From Leptolyngbya sp. SIOISBB (GTDB taxonomy: Bacteria; Cyanobacteriota; Cyanobacteriia; Phormidesmidales; Phormidesmidaceae), in NCBI GenBank assembly GCA_010671905.1, contig JAAHII010000001.1, positions 1,116,001-1,180,000 on the forward strand: 64,000 nucleotides of DNA, written 5' to 3'. Of this stretch, positions 8,635 through 17,788 are shown one piece after another; the stretch's first letter is position 1; the number at the start of each line of letters is the position of its first letter. The notes beneath the pieces were generated by a model. The model was given only the letters and a program-made list of their open reading frames with translations. It did not search any database and was not told where the DNA came from. The position numbers and the translations under genes were made by a program.

Positions 8635-10434
8635 CTACGCCGCCATCTTGTTACGCAAAGCTGCCGTCGCCTGTTCATCAATGGTCATGCTAGCAGCATC
8701 AATCACCACGCCGTAGTCCCGCTGCGCCGACTCAATGCTGACAAACTCATCTAGCACGTCCTCAAGCACGAGGGCCGGGTCGCGCTCTAGAGGATCACCG
8801 TAGCCGCCACCGCAGGGACTGACTGTGCGTAAGGTATCGCCCAGCTTAGTTTTTCGGCAGGGAAACTTTGAGGGTAAATCTTCCTCCGTCTCGTTATAGG
8901 GATTGAAAACTTGGACCGCACCGGGAGTCCCGTCTTTACCGTCGAAGATCCCCCAGGGAGCATACTTATTCCCTTCCCCTTCCAACGACATTTGCCCCGG
9001 CGCGAGGAACTGAATATCGCGGATGGAGCCCAGACCGCCCCGATACTTGCCCGCGCCGCTAGCGTCTTCAATCAGTTCGTAGCGGGTGACTCGCAACGGC
9101 AAATGGGCCTCAATATCTTCGATCGGGTTATTGCGCGTATTGGCGTAGAGGGTATCGACCCCATCCATGCCGTCTTTGCCATAACGCCCCCCATAGCTGC
9201 CCTCGGTGATGTCCATATAAACCCAGTAATCTTCGTCCAGGGCGCCGCTGTAGGAGGTGACTTTAATGTTGCCGATGCCGCCGCTGACGTTTTGCGGGGC
9301 AACCTGGGCCAGGGCTTTCATCAATGTGTCGGCCACGATGTTGCCAGGACAGCAACGGGCGATCACTGGAGCCGGATAAATCGGGTTAGCCAGACAACCC
9401 TTGGGCGCAACGATGTGAACGGGGCGGGTGAGGCCAGAGTTTTGCGGCACATATTCCATGAGCGCGGTGTCCAGCAGCACCGATCGCAACGTCACAAAAA
9501 TGGCAATGTCCACCGTCCCCACAAAGGGCATATTGATGGGGCGATCGTCCACTTGAGGAGCGGTGCCGGTGAGGTCAATGGTCATATCGCTACCGTCGAT
9601 GGTGACCGTGATGGCAATTTTGAGATCCTTTTTGCTGGGGTCAGGGTCGTCCAAAAAGCCATCGATGAAGCCTTCGGCAGCGTAGGTGCCATCGGGCAAG
9701 CGCTCAATAGCTTGGCGCAGCATCCGCTCGGAGTACTGCATCAACTCGTCACTGGCAGCAAGTACCGTATCGAGACCGTACTGATCCACCAGTTCTAGAA
9801 ACCGCTGTTCGCCCACCCGGCAAGAGGCCACCTGAGCTTCGATATCCCCCACCACGACATTGGCACTGCGAATGTTTTGGCGCAGCATCCGCCAGACCTG
9901 ACGATTCTTAACGCCTTTTTCGTACAGCTTCACCGCTTTGAACTGTAGCCCTTCCGCAAAGGCATCTACCGCATCCACAATGCCGCAGCTGCCCGGTGAA
10001 GAGGAACCAATATCGAGATGATGGGCCGTGGTGAAGGAGTAGCCGATCAGGTCGTCGCCTTTAAAGATGGGGATGCCAATGCCAATGTCAGGACCATGGG
10101 AAGCCCCGTAGTAGGGGTGATTGTGGAGAATCACATCCCCTGGGAAGAATTCTTCCCCATCTTCGGCCATGGCTTTGAGCACACCGCGCATATAACCGGG
10201 AATGGGACCAAGCTGCAAAGGTGTACTGTAGGCGCATTCCGCTAACTGCTGACAGTCGGCATCCAAAATAGCTGCCCCGAAGTCTTCGGATTCGCGGATG
10301 ATGCTGGAGTAGGACATACGCGCCAGCTTGTGACCCATTTCAAGGGCAATGCCGTTGAGGGCACCGGCGACCACTTGGGCGGTTACCGGATCAATTTTGG
10401 GCAACTGTTGAGGCTGGGGCAGGGAAACTGTCAT
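8635..10434 (-). CDS. hyuB: Hydantoinase B / oxoprolinase-family subunit (HyuB)
   Basis: This 599-residue protein matches the HyuB family throughout. It starts with the typical DPVTAQVVAGALNGIALEMG, contains LHNHPYYGASHGPDI and TAHHLDIGS (metal-ligand-type motifs), and ends with a glycine-rich region (SPCGGGYGDPLERDP). HyuB pairs with HyuA in ATP-dependent ring opening of hydantoins or 5-oxoproline, and in related carboxylases. It lies 187 bp downstream of hyuA on the same strand, so the two are probably co-transcribed and form a complex. The exact substrate cannot be told; the PuuE-like and racemase neighbours favour a hydantoin or ureide. Confidence 0.92.
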   Translation of the reverse strand: MTVSLPQPQQLPKIDPVTAQVVAGALNGIALEMGHKLARMSYSSIIRESEDFGAAILDADCQQLAECAYSTPLQLGPIPGYMRGVLKAMAEDGEEFFPGDVILHNHPYYGASHGPDIGIGIPIFKGDDLIGYSFTTAHHLDIGSSSPGSCGIVDAVDAFAEGLQFKAVKLYEKGVKNRQVWRMLRQNIRSANVVVGDIEAQVASCRVGEQRFLELVDQYGLDTVLAASDELMQYSERMLRQAIERLPDGTYAAEGFIDGFLDDPDPSKKDLKIAITVTIDGSDMTIDLTGTAPQVDDRPINMPFVGTVDIAIFVTLRSVLLDTALMEYVPQNSGLTRPVHIVAPKGCLANPIYPAPVIARCCPGNIVADTLMKALAQVAPQNVSGGIGNIKVTSYSGALDEDYWVYMDITEGSYGGRYGKDGMDGVDTLYANTRNNPIEDIEAHLPLRVTRYELIEDASGAGKYRGGLGSIRDIQFLAPGQMSLEGEGNKYAPWGIFDGKDGTPGAVQVFNPYNETEEDLPSKFPCRKTKLGDTLRTVSPCGGGYGDPLERDPALVLEDVLDEFVSIESAQRDYGVVIDAASMTIDEQATAALRNKMAA

Positions 10435-10621
10435 GGCAAGCTGGGCTAGGAAATGTTCTTTTCTTATACGGGTATGTGATCCCTAAGGTCGTAGCTTGCA
10501 ATACGGTAGCGAGGAGATACTCAAACCTTGGCCAGGTCCAGAGCCGGTGTTGAGCTGTAAGGAAAACTCAAACTTGCAAGTTGGAGGTAGTTTAGGCTGC
10601 GATCGCCCCTTCAGTCGCGCC

Positions 10622-12733
10622 CTAAACCGCAACTTCCAGCGTCTCCCGCTGTTCTGATTGCGGTTCGGTCGCTAGACGAATCCGCAAATTACCGTTCGAT
10701 TCTACGGTGGTATGGCTGTGGGGAGGGAGCAAAACGGTGGAATCTTTTTGGAAGATCACGGCGGGACCTTCAATTTCGCCGCCAACGGGGAGGCGATCGC
10801 GCTCAAAAAAGTTCGTCGAGTATTTCTCCAGCTGACCGTTCACGCGAAAATAGGTGACCGCCGTTTTTAGCCACGCATCTTTGACATTACCCTCAGCGGG
10901 CACGGGCAGACCGGCGAGCTTAGGCATCGGGCCAGTGCCTGTGACCCGCAGCGTTACCAACTCCACGGGATTTTCGGGGAAGGCGTGACCGTATTCGGCG
11001 GTGTGCAGGTCGTGAAACTGCTGCCACACACTCTGCAGGGCGGCTTCGTCCAGTTCACCATTGGGCACAAGCGCGCGCAATTCGTACCCCTGCCCCACGT
11101 AGCGACAGTCGGCAAACCGTTGCAGCGTCATCTGGTCAGCGCTAAAGCCATCCGCCGCCAGTTGCGCAACCACCTGATCTTCCAAGGCTTTGAGATCGGC
11201 GTTGAGCTTGGGCAAATTGGGTTCCGGGCTGAGCACAAATTCATTCTGAATCAGGTCATGCTTCAGGTCAGTGGTGAGCAAGCCCATGGCCGAGGTGATG
11301 CCGGGATAGCGGGGCACAATGACTTCGGGGATGCCCAGAGATCGCGCCACTTCCGCCGCATGGAGCGGCCCTGCGCCCCCTTGCGCCACCAAGGCAAACT
11401 GACGCGGATCTTGACCTTTTTGAATGGTGCGGGAGCGGATGGCGTTCGCCATGTTGTTGTTGACGATGGTGAGAATGCCTGCAGCGGTTTCGTACAAATC
11501 CAGACCAACGCGATCGGCTAGGGCTTGCACAGCGGCAAAGGCTTGATCGGGATAGATCGTCATTTCGCCGCCCAGGAAATGTTCGGGGTCGAGGCGATTG
11601 AGCACGACGTTGGCATCGGTGACAGTGACCTCCGTGCCACCTTTGTCGTAGCAAACAGGCCCCGGTTCGGCTCCAGCACTGCGCGGCCCAACGCGAAACG
11701 CGCCGCCGTCATCCACATAGGCGATGCTGCCGCCCCCCGCACCGATGGTATGGACGTCGATCATCGGCACCATGACGGGATACCCCGCAATCCAGGTGTC
11801 GCGGGCGGTGGCTTCGGCAAAGCCCCGCTCGGTCACAATGCCGATGTCGGTGCTGGTGCCCCCCATATCAAAAGTGATGAGGCGATCGCGCTGGGACTGT
11901 TCGCCTGCCGCGGCCCCTCCAAGTACCCCAGCAGCGAGCCCTGACAGCAGCAGCGTCACGGGTTGTTCACCGGCTACTTCAGCGGTCGCCACCCCGCCGT
12001 TGGAGCGCATAATATGGAGTTCGCCCCGCACGGCTTGTTCCTTGAGACGGCGGCTGAGATTTTGGATGTAGCGCTTCACCTTAGGCCCCACAAAGGCGTT
12101 GATGCAGGTGGTGGTGAACCGCTCAAACTCACGGAACTGGGGAAAGATGCTGGCGCTGGTGGTGATGAAGGCATCAGGGAAAAGGTCCTGGGCCAATTCA
12201 GCGACGCGGTCTTCGTGACGGGAGTCGAAGTAGGAGTTGAGAAAACAGATGGCGACTGATTCAACACCTGCCGCTTTGAGTTCCAGAATGGCCGTGCGGG
12301 CGGCCTCTTCATCCAAGGGCGTGAGCACTTCACCCCGTGGGTCAAGCCGTTCGGGAACGACTTTGCGATCGCGCCGCTTCACCAAGGGGCGTGCCTGCCA
12401 GGGAATATCCTGCATGATGGAGTAGTGCTGGGGGCGCTGGTGGCGACCAATGTGGATAATGTCGCGGTAGCCCTCCGTAGTGATCATCCCCGTCCGAGCC
12501 CCGTCGTGGGTCAGCAGGGTGTTGGTGGCGATCGTGGTGCCGTGGAGCACGTGCTCAATGTCGCTGTAGTCGGCTTGGGCCATGGCACACAGGGTTTGGA
12601 TACCCTGCATCATGCCGATGGAGGGATCGTCAACAGTGGTGGGGACTTTATGAATCCAGGTCTGCTGCTGGGCCACATTGGCCAAAATCAGGTCAGTAAA
12701 GGTGCCACCAATATCTACGCCGATGAGTTTCAT
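10622..12733 (-). CDS. hyuA: Hydantoinase A / oxoprolinase-family subunit (HyuA)
   Basis: This 703-residue ATP-using subunit starts with the actin-like phosphate loop LIGVDIGGTFTDL. It has a second phosphate motif (RLITFDMGGTSTDIG), a GAGGGSIAYVD motif and the conserved QGGAGPLHA. ATG 12733 has AGGAG about seven bases upstream, a strong site. With HyuB it would phosphorylate and open a cyclic imide or lactam. It is the first gene of the minus-strand ureide/hydantoin series. A fused OplAH oxoprolinase would be about 1,200 residues in one chain, whereas here the subunits are separate as in N-methylhydantoinase and acetone-carboxylase-like systems. It is full length. Confidence 0.92.
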   Translation of the reverse strand: MKLIGVDIGGTFTDLILANVAQQQTWIHKVPTTVDDPSIGMMQGIQTLCAMAQADYSDIEHVLHGTTIATNTLLTHDGARTGMITTEGYRDIIHIGRHQRPQHYSIMQDIPWQARPLVKRRDRKVVPERLDPRGEVLTPLDEEAARTAILELKAAGVESVAICFLNSYFDSRHEDRVAELAQDLFPDAFITTSASIFPQFREFERFTTTCINAFVGPKVKRYIQNLSRRLKEQAVRGELHIMRSNGGVATAEVAGEQPVTLLLSGLAAGVLGGAAAGEQSQRDRLITFDMGGTSTDIGIVTERGFAEATARDTWIAGYPVMVPMIDVHTIGAGGGSIAYVDDGGAFRVGPRSAGAEPGPVCYDKGGTEVTVTDANVVLNRLDPEHFLGGEMTIYPDQAFAAVQALADRVGLDLYETAAGILTIVNNNMANAIRSRTIQKGQDPRQFALVAQGGAGPLHAAEVARSLGIPEVIVPRYPGITSAMGLLTTDLKHDLIQNEFVLSPEPNLPKLNADLKALEDQVVAQLAADGFSADQMTLQRFADCRYVGQGYELRALVPNGELDEAALQSVWQQFHDLHTAEYGHAFPENPVELVTLRVTGTGPMPKLAGLPVPAEGNVKDAWLKTAVTYFRVNGQLEKYSTNFFERDRLPVGGEIEGPAVIFQKDSTVLLPPHSHTTVESNGNLRIRLATEPQSEQRETLEVAV

Positions 12734-12863
12734 GCCCGCTCTCCTAACGTACCAATGCTGTCTCGGATTCTAGGGAGGGACGGTGTGGGCAAAATGTTCA
12801 GGTTGCACGTTTGGGGCGATCGAGGGGGCACTGCCCCTTTGCGCTGTGGGGGGCATCTACTCA

Positions 12864-13765
12864 TTACCCATCTAGCGGACTCCGGACACCTCGTCCCCCT
12901 CGATTTAAGACATGGGTGTAGATCATCGTGGTTTTCACATCTTTGTGGCCGAGCAATTCTTGAATCGTGCAGATGTCGTAGCCATTTTCCAAAAGATGTG
13001 TGGCAAAGCTATGGCGAAATGTATGACAGCCTACTTTCTTGGCAATTCCGACTTGTCTTACTGCCTGCTTTAGAGCTTTTTGAATGCCACTTTCATGGAG
13101 ATGATGCCGCCGCATTGCTTCACTACGAGGATCTTTGACAATGCGACCAGCCGGAAACACGTATTGCCAGATCCAGTCACGGTTGGCATTGGGATATTTA
13201 CGCTCTAAGGCAAATGGCAGATAAACTGAGCCAAAACCACGCCCTAAATCTTGCTGGTGTTGTCGCCGGATGCCGACGAGATGATCCTGAATTTCGGCAG
13301 CAGCCCTAGCGGGTAACATCGTTACCCGATTTTTGCGCCCTTTGCCGTCTCTCACAATGATTTGATGTTGGGCAAAATCGACATCTTTGACCCTTAATCG
13401 CAGCGCTTCTAAAAGTCGAAAACCACTCCCGTAGAGCAGTTTTAGGTATAGCTGATGAGACCCCACCATGCTCTGAATGACAGCTAGAGCTTCGGCTTTG
13501 GTCAAAACAACGGGTAAATTGTGAGGCGTGCTCGCCCGAACCGCATTAATACCCGCAACCTCGGTATCTAGAACTTTTTGATAAAGAAACAAAATTGCAT
13601 TCAGGGCTTGATTTTGCGTAGCCGCCGCGACCTGTTGATTGACAGCTAAAAGAGAATGCATCGCTTTATCCACTAGTTATATGTTTCTTCGGTGCAGTAG
13701 GCATAATGCCGCAGATGCATCACGTCGTGGACTTGCTCCAGCAGTTTCTTCAGTTTCTGTCCCAT
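12864..13765 (-). pseudogene. Integron-type tyrosine recombinase (IntI-like), degraded
   Basis: The intact-looking C-terminal frame holds the recombinase core: arginine I in [19 protein letters not shown], the box [12 protein letters not shown], and the catalytic tyrosine in [13 protein letters not shown]. The stretch [20 protein letters not shown] and the following [10 protein letters not shown] are the additional motif that marks integron integrases among XerC/D relatives. The N-terminus is present but broken. From ATG 13765 a frame reads LLEQVHDVMHLRHYAYCTEE, then TY-N, a TAG stop (13673-13675) and WIKRCILF, after which about 20 family residues are missing and the frame changes. So the gene has a nonsense codon plus an out-of-frame deletion and is unlikely to be active. 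It lies head-to-head with an AT-rich gene block. Confidence 0.82.
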
Positions 13766-13793
13766 AGATTTTTCAGGCTCACTCAACAAGAGA

Positions 13794-13827
13794 AGTATCA
13801 AAAGACACCAAGTAGTCTTTTGATACT
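13794..13827. repeat. 13-bp perfect inverted repeat beside the integrase pseudogene
   Basis: AGTATCAAAAGAC and its exact reverse complement are separated by eight bases (13794-13806, 13815-13827). It sits between the 5' end of the integrase remnant and the 40-bp repeat array, where an integron would have attI. It could be a terminator or a recombination or regulatory site; function unknown. Confidence 0.55.
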
Positions 13828-13836
13828 ACACCTGAA

Positions 13837-13996
13837 AATATGTGGAAAGTTTCTTGCGATCTACCGACTTCGGCATAATATGCGGAAATATTCTCGCGAT
13901 CTACCCAGATCTGCCTGATCGAAAGAAACCATCTTCCGATCCACCTGAATCGGGATAATATGCGGAAACTTTCTATCTAATAATATTTTTAGATCT
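13837..13996. repeat. Four tandem 40-bp repeats upstream of the cassette genes
   Basis: AATATGTGGAAAGTTTCT (13837), AATATGCGGAAATATTCT (13877) and AATATGCGGAAACTTTCT (13957) lie at exact multiples of 40 bp. The unit at 13917 is diverged but keeps AGAAA..ATCT and CGATC.ACC in register. The second half of each unit carries GCGATCTACC, lost in the last one. The units abut each other, so this is not a CRISPR array. The position just upstream of three plus-strand genes suggests regulatory sites or replication slippage. Confidence 0.65.
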
Positions 13997-14047
13997 GACA
14001 GATTCAGATTAAGTGAACGTTGATTTTAACTGTGGAGAAAGACTGAC

Positions 14048-14899
14048 ATGGGAACCCAAAAATACAACGAAAATTCTGATCCAAGCTTGGGCTACTATCC
14101 TAGACCTGGATGGGAATGGCAAAAGCCTGAGGCAAAGACTTACCTGGTTGAGCATGATCTTGCTAAATATGCTCGTGCTTGGATTCTGAATCTGGTTGAA
14201 TTGGTTCACTGGCTACCATTCGTACCTACGTTTATTCTGTCTTTCCTAATCTTTCAGCACTCCAGTGAACTACATGCGCTCCTAGGCAGCAGCGATATGC
14301 AGGTATTTTTGCTCTTACTCAGCCCTATAGTACAAACATTTGGGGGGCTAATGGGTATTACTATGCATGAATATGAAGGCTGGCAGGTCGTATTTTTTCA
14401 AAACCCCCTTGACACAGACTTTGAGATTAGAGACTGCAACAATGAATGGTTGCGTGAAGTGGCATATAAGCTATTGTTCCTCATGCAAGGTGCAGGGCTT
14501 TTAGCTTTTTCCTTAGGTGTCTTTGGAATCAACAAAATCACCTTAACATTCGCGATTATTAGTGGCGTTATCGCGTTCATCGGCCCCCAAAACCCCAAAG
14601 CTACCTTTAACTTTAATGGTCAGCCAGTCTTCCCTCTGTCGGTATCAATACTGGTGGTGTTTATCATAAACGCCATTGTCAACTTCGTTGCCTACTTCTT
14701 TTTATTTAACTCAGCTCTTGTCGCAGTCAATCTACCAGTTTTTCTAGCGGGTGTTGCCCCAATACTACTAATGCTTGGTGGGGTAATCGAGGGTGTTGTC
14801 GCTGAATCTACGTTTAACCAATGGTGGCACTTTACTGCCGTTATCTTCCTTAATCTTGGAATGGTTGCTCAGATTTATTTCTTCGGCCTTCTCTGGTGA
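14048..14899 (+). CDS. Polytopic membrane protein of unknown function
   Basis: The 283-residue product is not recognised. After a polar N-terminus of about 40 residues (rich in Tyr, Trp, Pro) it has about seven hydrophobic segments, including residues 60-76, 85-105, 140-155, 165-180, 195-220, 225-245 and 260-280. GGAG lies ten bases before the ATG. Its stop nearly abuts the next gene, so it is first in a three-gene plus-strand set. Base composition is clearly more AT-rich than flanking host genes and HIP1 sites are absent, consistent with foreign origin. It lies between the integron integrase remnant and an attC-like site. Confidence 0.75.
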   Translation: MGTQKYNENSDPSLGYYPRPGWEWQKPEAKTYLVEHDLAKYARAWILNLVELVHWLPFVPTFILSFLIFQHSSELHALLGSSDMQVFLLLLSPIVQTFGGLMGITMHEYEGWQVVFFQNPLDTDFEIRDCNNEWLREVAYKLLFLMQGAGLLAFSLGVFGINKITLTFAIISGVIAFIGPQNPKATFNFNGQPVFPLSVSILVVFIINAIVNFVAYFFLFNSALVAVNLPVFLAGVAPILLMLGGVIEGVVAESTFNQWWHFTAVIFLNLGMVAQIYFFGLLW

Positions 14900-14910
14900 G
14901 GATATCATTC

Positions 14911-15342
14911 ATGCTCAGTAATCAGCTTTCAAAAACAATTCAATGCTACTGGCTTCTAGGGTTACTTCAGGTCGTCCATAGTATGGAAGAGACGTTGACC
15001 CAGCTTTATCTCCAACTAGACTCAATGATTCAGTATTTGCATCAGCATTTTTCCTGGTTTCCTTTGATTCAAATTGATGCAGATGTGTTTGCAGTGCTTA
15101 ACTATTTGATGCTCGCTTTAGTCCTGGGTTCGCTTCCTACAGCCGAAAAAGGTAACCGCATTGGCCATATTTTTATGTGGGCTTGGGCAATTATTGAGCT
15201 GTTGAATGGATTGTTCCACATCAGTACATGGGTGGTTTTACGACATTATTTCCCAGGGGGAATATCGGGACCAATCCTATTTGTCTTAAGTATTCTCTTT
15301 ATCCGCCAACTGCGAAGTCCTGCAGAGCAAACTGCCCAGTAA
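14911..15342 (+). CDS. HXXEE-domain membrane protein
   Basis: This 143-residue membrane protein carries the H-x-x-E-E motif that names the HXXEE family (VHSMEETL near residues 22-29) and a second conserved patch with N, H and the PGG-SGP turn (LNGLFHIS...YFPGGISGP). It has about four hydrophobic segments. The ATG at 14911 has GAGG nine bases upstream; a GTG at 14896 overlapping the previous stop is possible. HXXEE proteins are suspected membrane-bound metal-type enzymes, but no reaction is known to me. It is the middle gene of the AT-rich three-gene set. Confidence 0.72.
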   Translation: MLSNQLSKTIQCYWLLGLLQVVHSMEETLTQLYLQLDSMIQYLHQHFSWFPLIQIDADVFAVLNYLMLALVLGSLPTAEKGNRIGHIFMWAWAIIELLNGLFHISTWVVLRHYFPGGISGPILFVLSILFIRQLRSPAEQTAQ

Positions 15343-15373
15343 ATTCAGTAACCCTGTACCCCCGGACTCAGTG

Positions 15374-17434
15374 ATGCTTTCTAACAATTCTCCCAATCAA
15401 TTTCTCTTAGGTTTAGCCTGGTTAGGGAAAAGTTTGACTATTCTATTGTCATTGATTTTCGCTATCTTTACAATCACAGCCCTCTATATTAAGTTCTCCC
15501 TACATGATCAAATTCCCCCTTTCCTCTGGATTGCCTTAACCATAACAGGGTTACTCCTGGCCTTTGTGGTGACCATTCAGTTGTATTACCGGTTTAGCCA
15601 GCCCATCATTCTACCGCCACCTGAGACGCCCCAAAAACGACCATCCCCTCCTGTTGGACTCATCTTTATTCAGGGAGAAGGGATCCCAGCTCAGACCTAT
15701 ACTGACATTTCACAGTCCATTCAAGCCTCAGCTTCTGATTTAGACATTTGGGTAGGGATTCCAAAATTCATTGGCGAGTCTCCGATTCCACGAGAAATGG
15801 GACTAGCAGTGGACAACACAATGCGCAAGATGAAGCAACAAGGAATGCCAGAAACCGCTTCTCTTTTCTTCATTGCCCATTCTGTCGGTGGCATTGCTCT
15901 TGCCAAGTATCTGAATGCTTTTCATGAGTTAATCAACGCCAAAGGCCAAATTCTCATGGGATCGTTTTTAGGGAAATGGTATTTTAAAAAGTTGGATGTT
16001 GAGGGAAAGACGATTGTTGATTATCCGGTTCCTACTTTAACGATCGGTGGAACCTTAGATGGACTAGCACGGGTGACTCGTATCGCGGCTGCATACTGGT
16101 ATCAACAAATTAATGCACAATACATAGGCGACACTAATACTAAATTCCCCGCCACCGATCGTTACAAATTTCCTGTGGTTGTAGTGGAAGGCGCAAGTCA
16201 TATGCAATTTGCAAAAGTTCCAGACACGCCCCAGAAGTTTTCTAAACAGGCTCCATTCGTTGCCGAATTTGATCTAATCCCCACAGCGACCCAAGAGGAT
16301 GTTCATGCACAAGTAGGTGAATTTATACACCACTTTATGGGTACATTATTGTCTTCTGACAAGGAAGGACTTTCCCATGAGCAGCAGGCATATTGGAACA
16401 AGCATTTGACGAACGCAGAAAGTATCCTGCAACCCATCATTAATGCATTTGAGAACCAAGAGGGATATTACGGCTTTAAACCCCCATTTTATGGCACATA
16501 TCTGATTAATGCTGCACCAGATATACCCCCACAATATGTACACTATGATAAAGATAAGAATCCTAAATGTTTTTATCTGGGTTCACCCTGGATTCAATAC
16601 ATCAATACTTTCATGGCTGCACCTAAAAAATGTGAGGAGACGTACTCAAAAACCTTCACATTACCTCCAGAAAGTATTACAGATAATTTTCATCGTTCTT
16701 CCACAATTCTCCCATACGTTCACTTGCCCACTATCAACTGGAATAAGCTAGAAGGAAGGAAGAGTAAGGAAACATCTTGTAGTAGTAATGAATCTTGTGA
16801 ATTCTATAAAGTTACAAGTGTTACTCAAGTCCTGTATAACTGGTTTGAAGCCTTTGATACAGGCTTTTTCCCAATCTCAGCGTTTTCTTTGCGAGCGAAA
16901 CTAAATTCTCGACAAAAATTTTGGCAATTTGCAGGGATTTCTGATCCAGACTTTCAGATAACGGATGGAGCCTCACTAGGATCTGAAATTAATCAGCAGG
17001 CTTACCAGTGGGCTTTGGAAAATGCGGGGGAAATTACTCGTAAATACTTTCATGAATTTGGCGTTCCCATGGCGATGGGCAAAGATGTTATTCCTCTCAT
17101 TCAGGGAGGACCCTTTTGGCTTTTGAACTATCCCAAGTATAAGTTCTTGTTTCTCAATGGCAAATATAATTATGTTGTTCAATCTGTAGCCCTGAAAATT
17201 GACATTAACTATTGGATTCCGCTTGCACGTGGATTTCACTATAATCAGCTTCTCTCGCCTGCTGCGGCTACGGAATGGATTTATGTGGATGGCTTGAGAC
17301 TTAATAGATCGGTTTCTGGTAACACTTTTGTTTATGGTCCGTTCGGTGGTATTGACAAAGTACTCAGATTTATTTTGCGAGGTGTCCTGCGCCAACTTAG
17401 GATTAAGGGAGTTGGATTGTTGAAGCGAATCTAA
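15374..17434 (+). CDS. Membrane-anchored alpha/beta-hydrolase-like protein
   Basis: This 686-residue protein has two N-terminal membrane segments (about residues 15-42 and 50-70). A hydrolase-like domain follows, from about residue 90 to 315: a nucleophile-elbow-like FFIAHSVGGIALAKYL (Ser in AHSVGG, so the first Gly of GxSxG is replaced), a possible acidic residue in IGGTLDGLARV and a His in VVEGASHMQFAK. The C-terminal half (330-687) is not recognised and has two close cysteines (SCSSNESCEFY). It lies 31 bp after the HXXEE gene. Together the three genes look like a small membrane-associated pathway; a lipid or hydrophobic substrate is only a guess. ATG 15374 directly follows an in-frame GTG. 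Confidence 0.75.
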   Translation: MLSNNSPNQFLLGLAWLGKSLTILLSLIFAIFTITALYIKFSLHDQIPPFLWIALTITGLLLAFVVTIQLYYRFSQPIILPPPETPQKRPSPPVGLIFIQGEGIPAQTYTDISQSIQASASDLDIWVGIPKFIGESPIPREMGLAVDNTMRKMKQQGMPETASLFFIAHSVGGIALAKYLNAFHELINAKGQILMGSFLGKWYFKKLDVEGKTIVDYPVPTLTIGGTLDGLARVTRIAAAYWYQQINAQYIGDTNTKFPATDRYKFPVVVVEGASHMQFAKVPDTPQKFSKQAPFVAEFDLIPTATQEDVHAQVGEFIHHFMGTLLSSDKEGLSHEQQAYWNKHLTNAESILQPIINAFENQEGYYGFKPPFYGTYLINAAPDIPPQYVHYDKDKNPKCFYLGSPWIQYINTFMAAPKKCEETYSKTFTLPPESITDNFHRSSTILPYVHLPTINWNKLEGRKSKETSCSSNESCEFYKVTSVTQVLYNWFEAFDTGFFPISAFSLRAKLNSRQKFWQFAGISDPDFQITDGASLGSEINQQAYQWALENAGEITRKYFHEFGVPMAMGKDVIPLIQGGPFWLLNYPKYKFLFLNGKYNYVVQSVALKIDINYWIPLARGFHYNQLLSPAAATEWIYVDGLRLNRSVSGNTFVYGPFGGIDKVLRFILRGVLRQLRIKGVGLLKRI

Positions 17435-17445
17435 GATATCAATGC

Positions 17446-17658
17446 CTATAATGCTACATCCATAGCTCCTGCAATAAATATACGCACAAATCTTCCACTA
17501 GCACCACAATCAACATCCAGTACCTTAAGAGTTCTAGAATCCTTTGGGGCAAAGTTTAGGGCCTTCTGAAATTTCTGGACACCATACTCAGAGGTAAGAC
17601 GATCGTTCCACCACTGGGCAATTTTGTCGTATTTGGCACCTAAAACGAGTGGTTCCAT
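17446..17658 (-). pseudogene. Truncated SAM-dependent methyltransferase fragment
   Basis: The frame encodes the N-terminus of a class I methyltransferase (AKYDKIAQWWNDRL, then LKVLDVDCGASGRFVRI, the SAM-binding motif I where an intact gene would read DVGCGAGG). It ends about 70 residues in, shortly after motif I, so most of the catalytic domain is missing. It is opposite to the three-gene set and lies just before the attC-like site, so it probably lost its remainder during cassette rearrangement. Confidence 0.65.
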
Positions 17659-17788
17659 TATTATCAAGGTTATCTCAGCCAGATCGTCGATCTTATGGGG
17701 TGCGTTCCCCACTGCAACTCCTAATATCCCACCGATAGATTTTTGGGAACGCACCATGCTCATAAATTCCTTGAAACAAGAGATCGCG

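Noticed and set aside
13837-13996. Possible CRISPR array
   Set aside because: The 40-bp units abut with no unique spacers and diverge along the whole unit, so they are plain tandem repeats.
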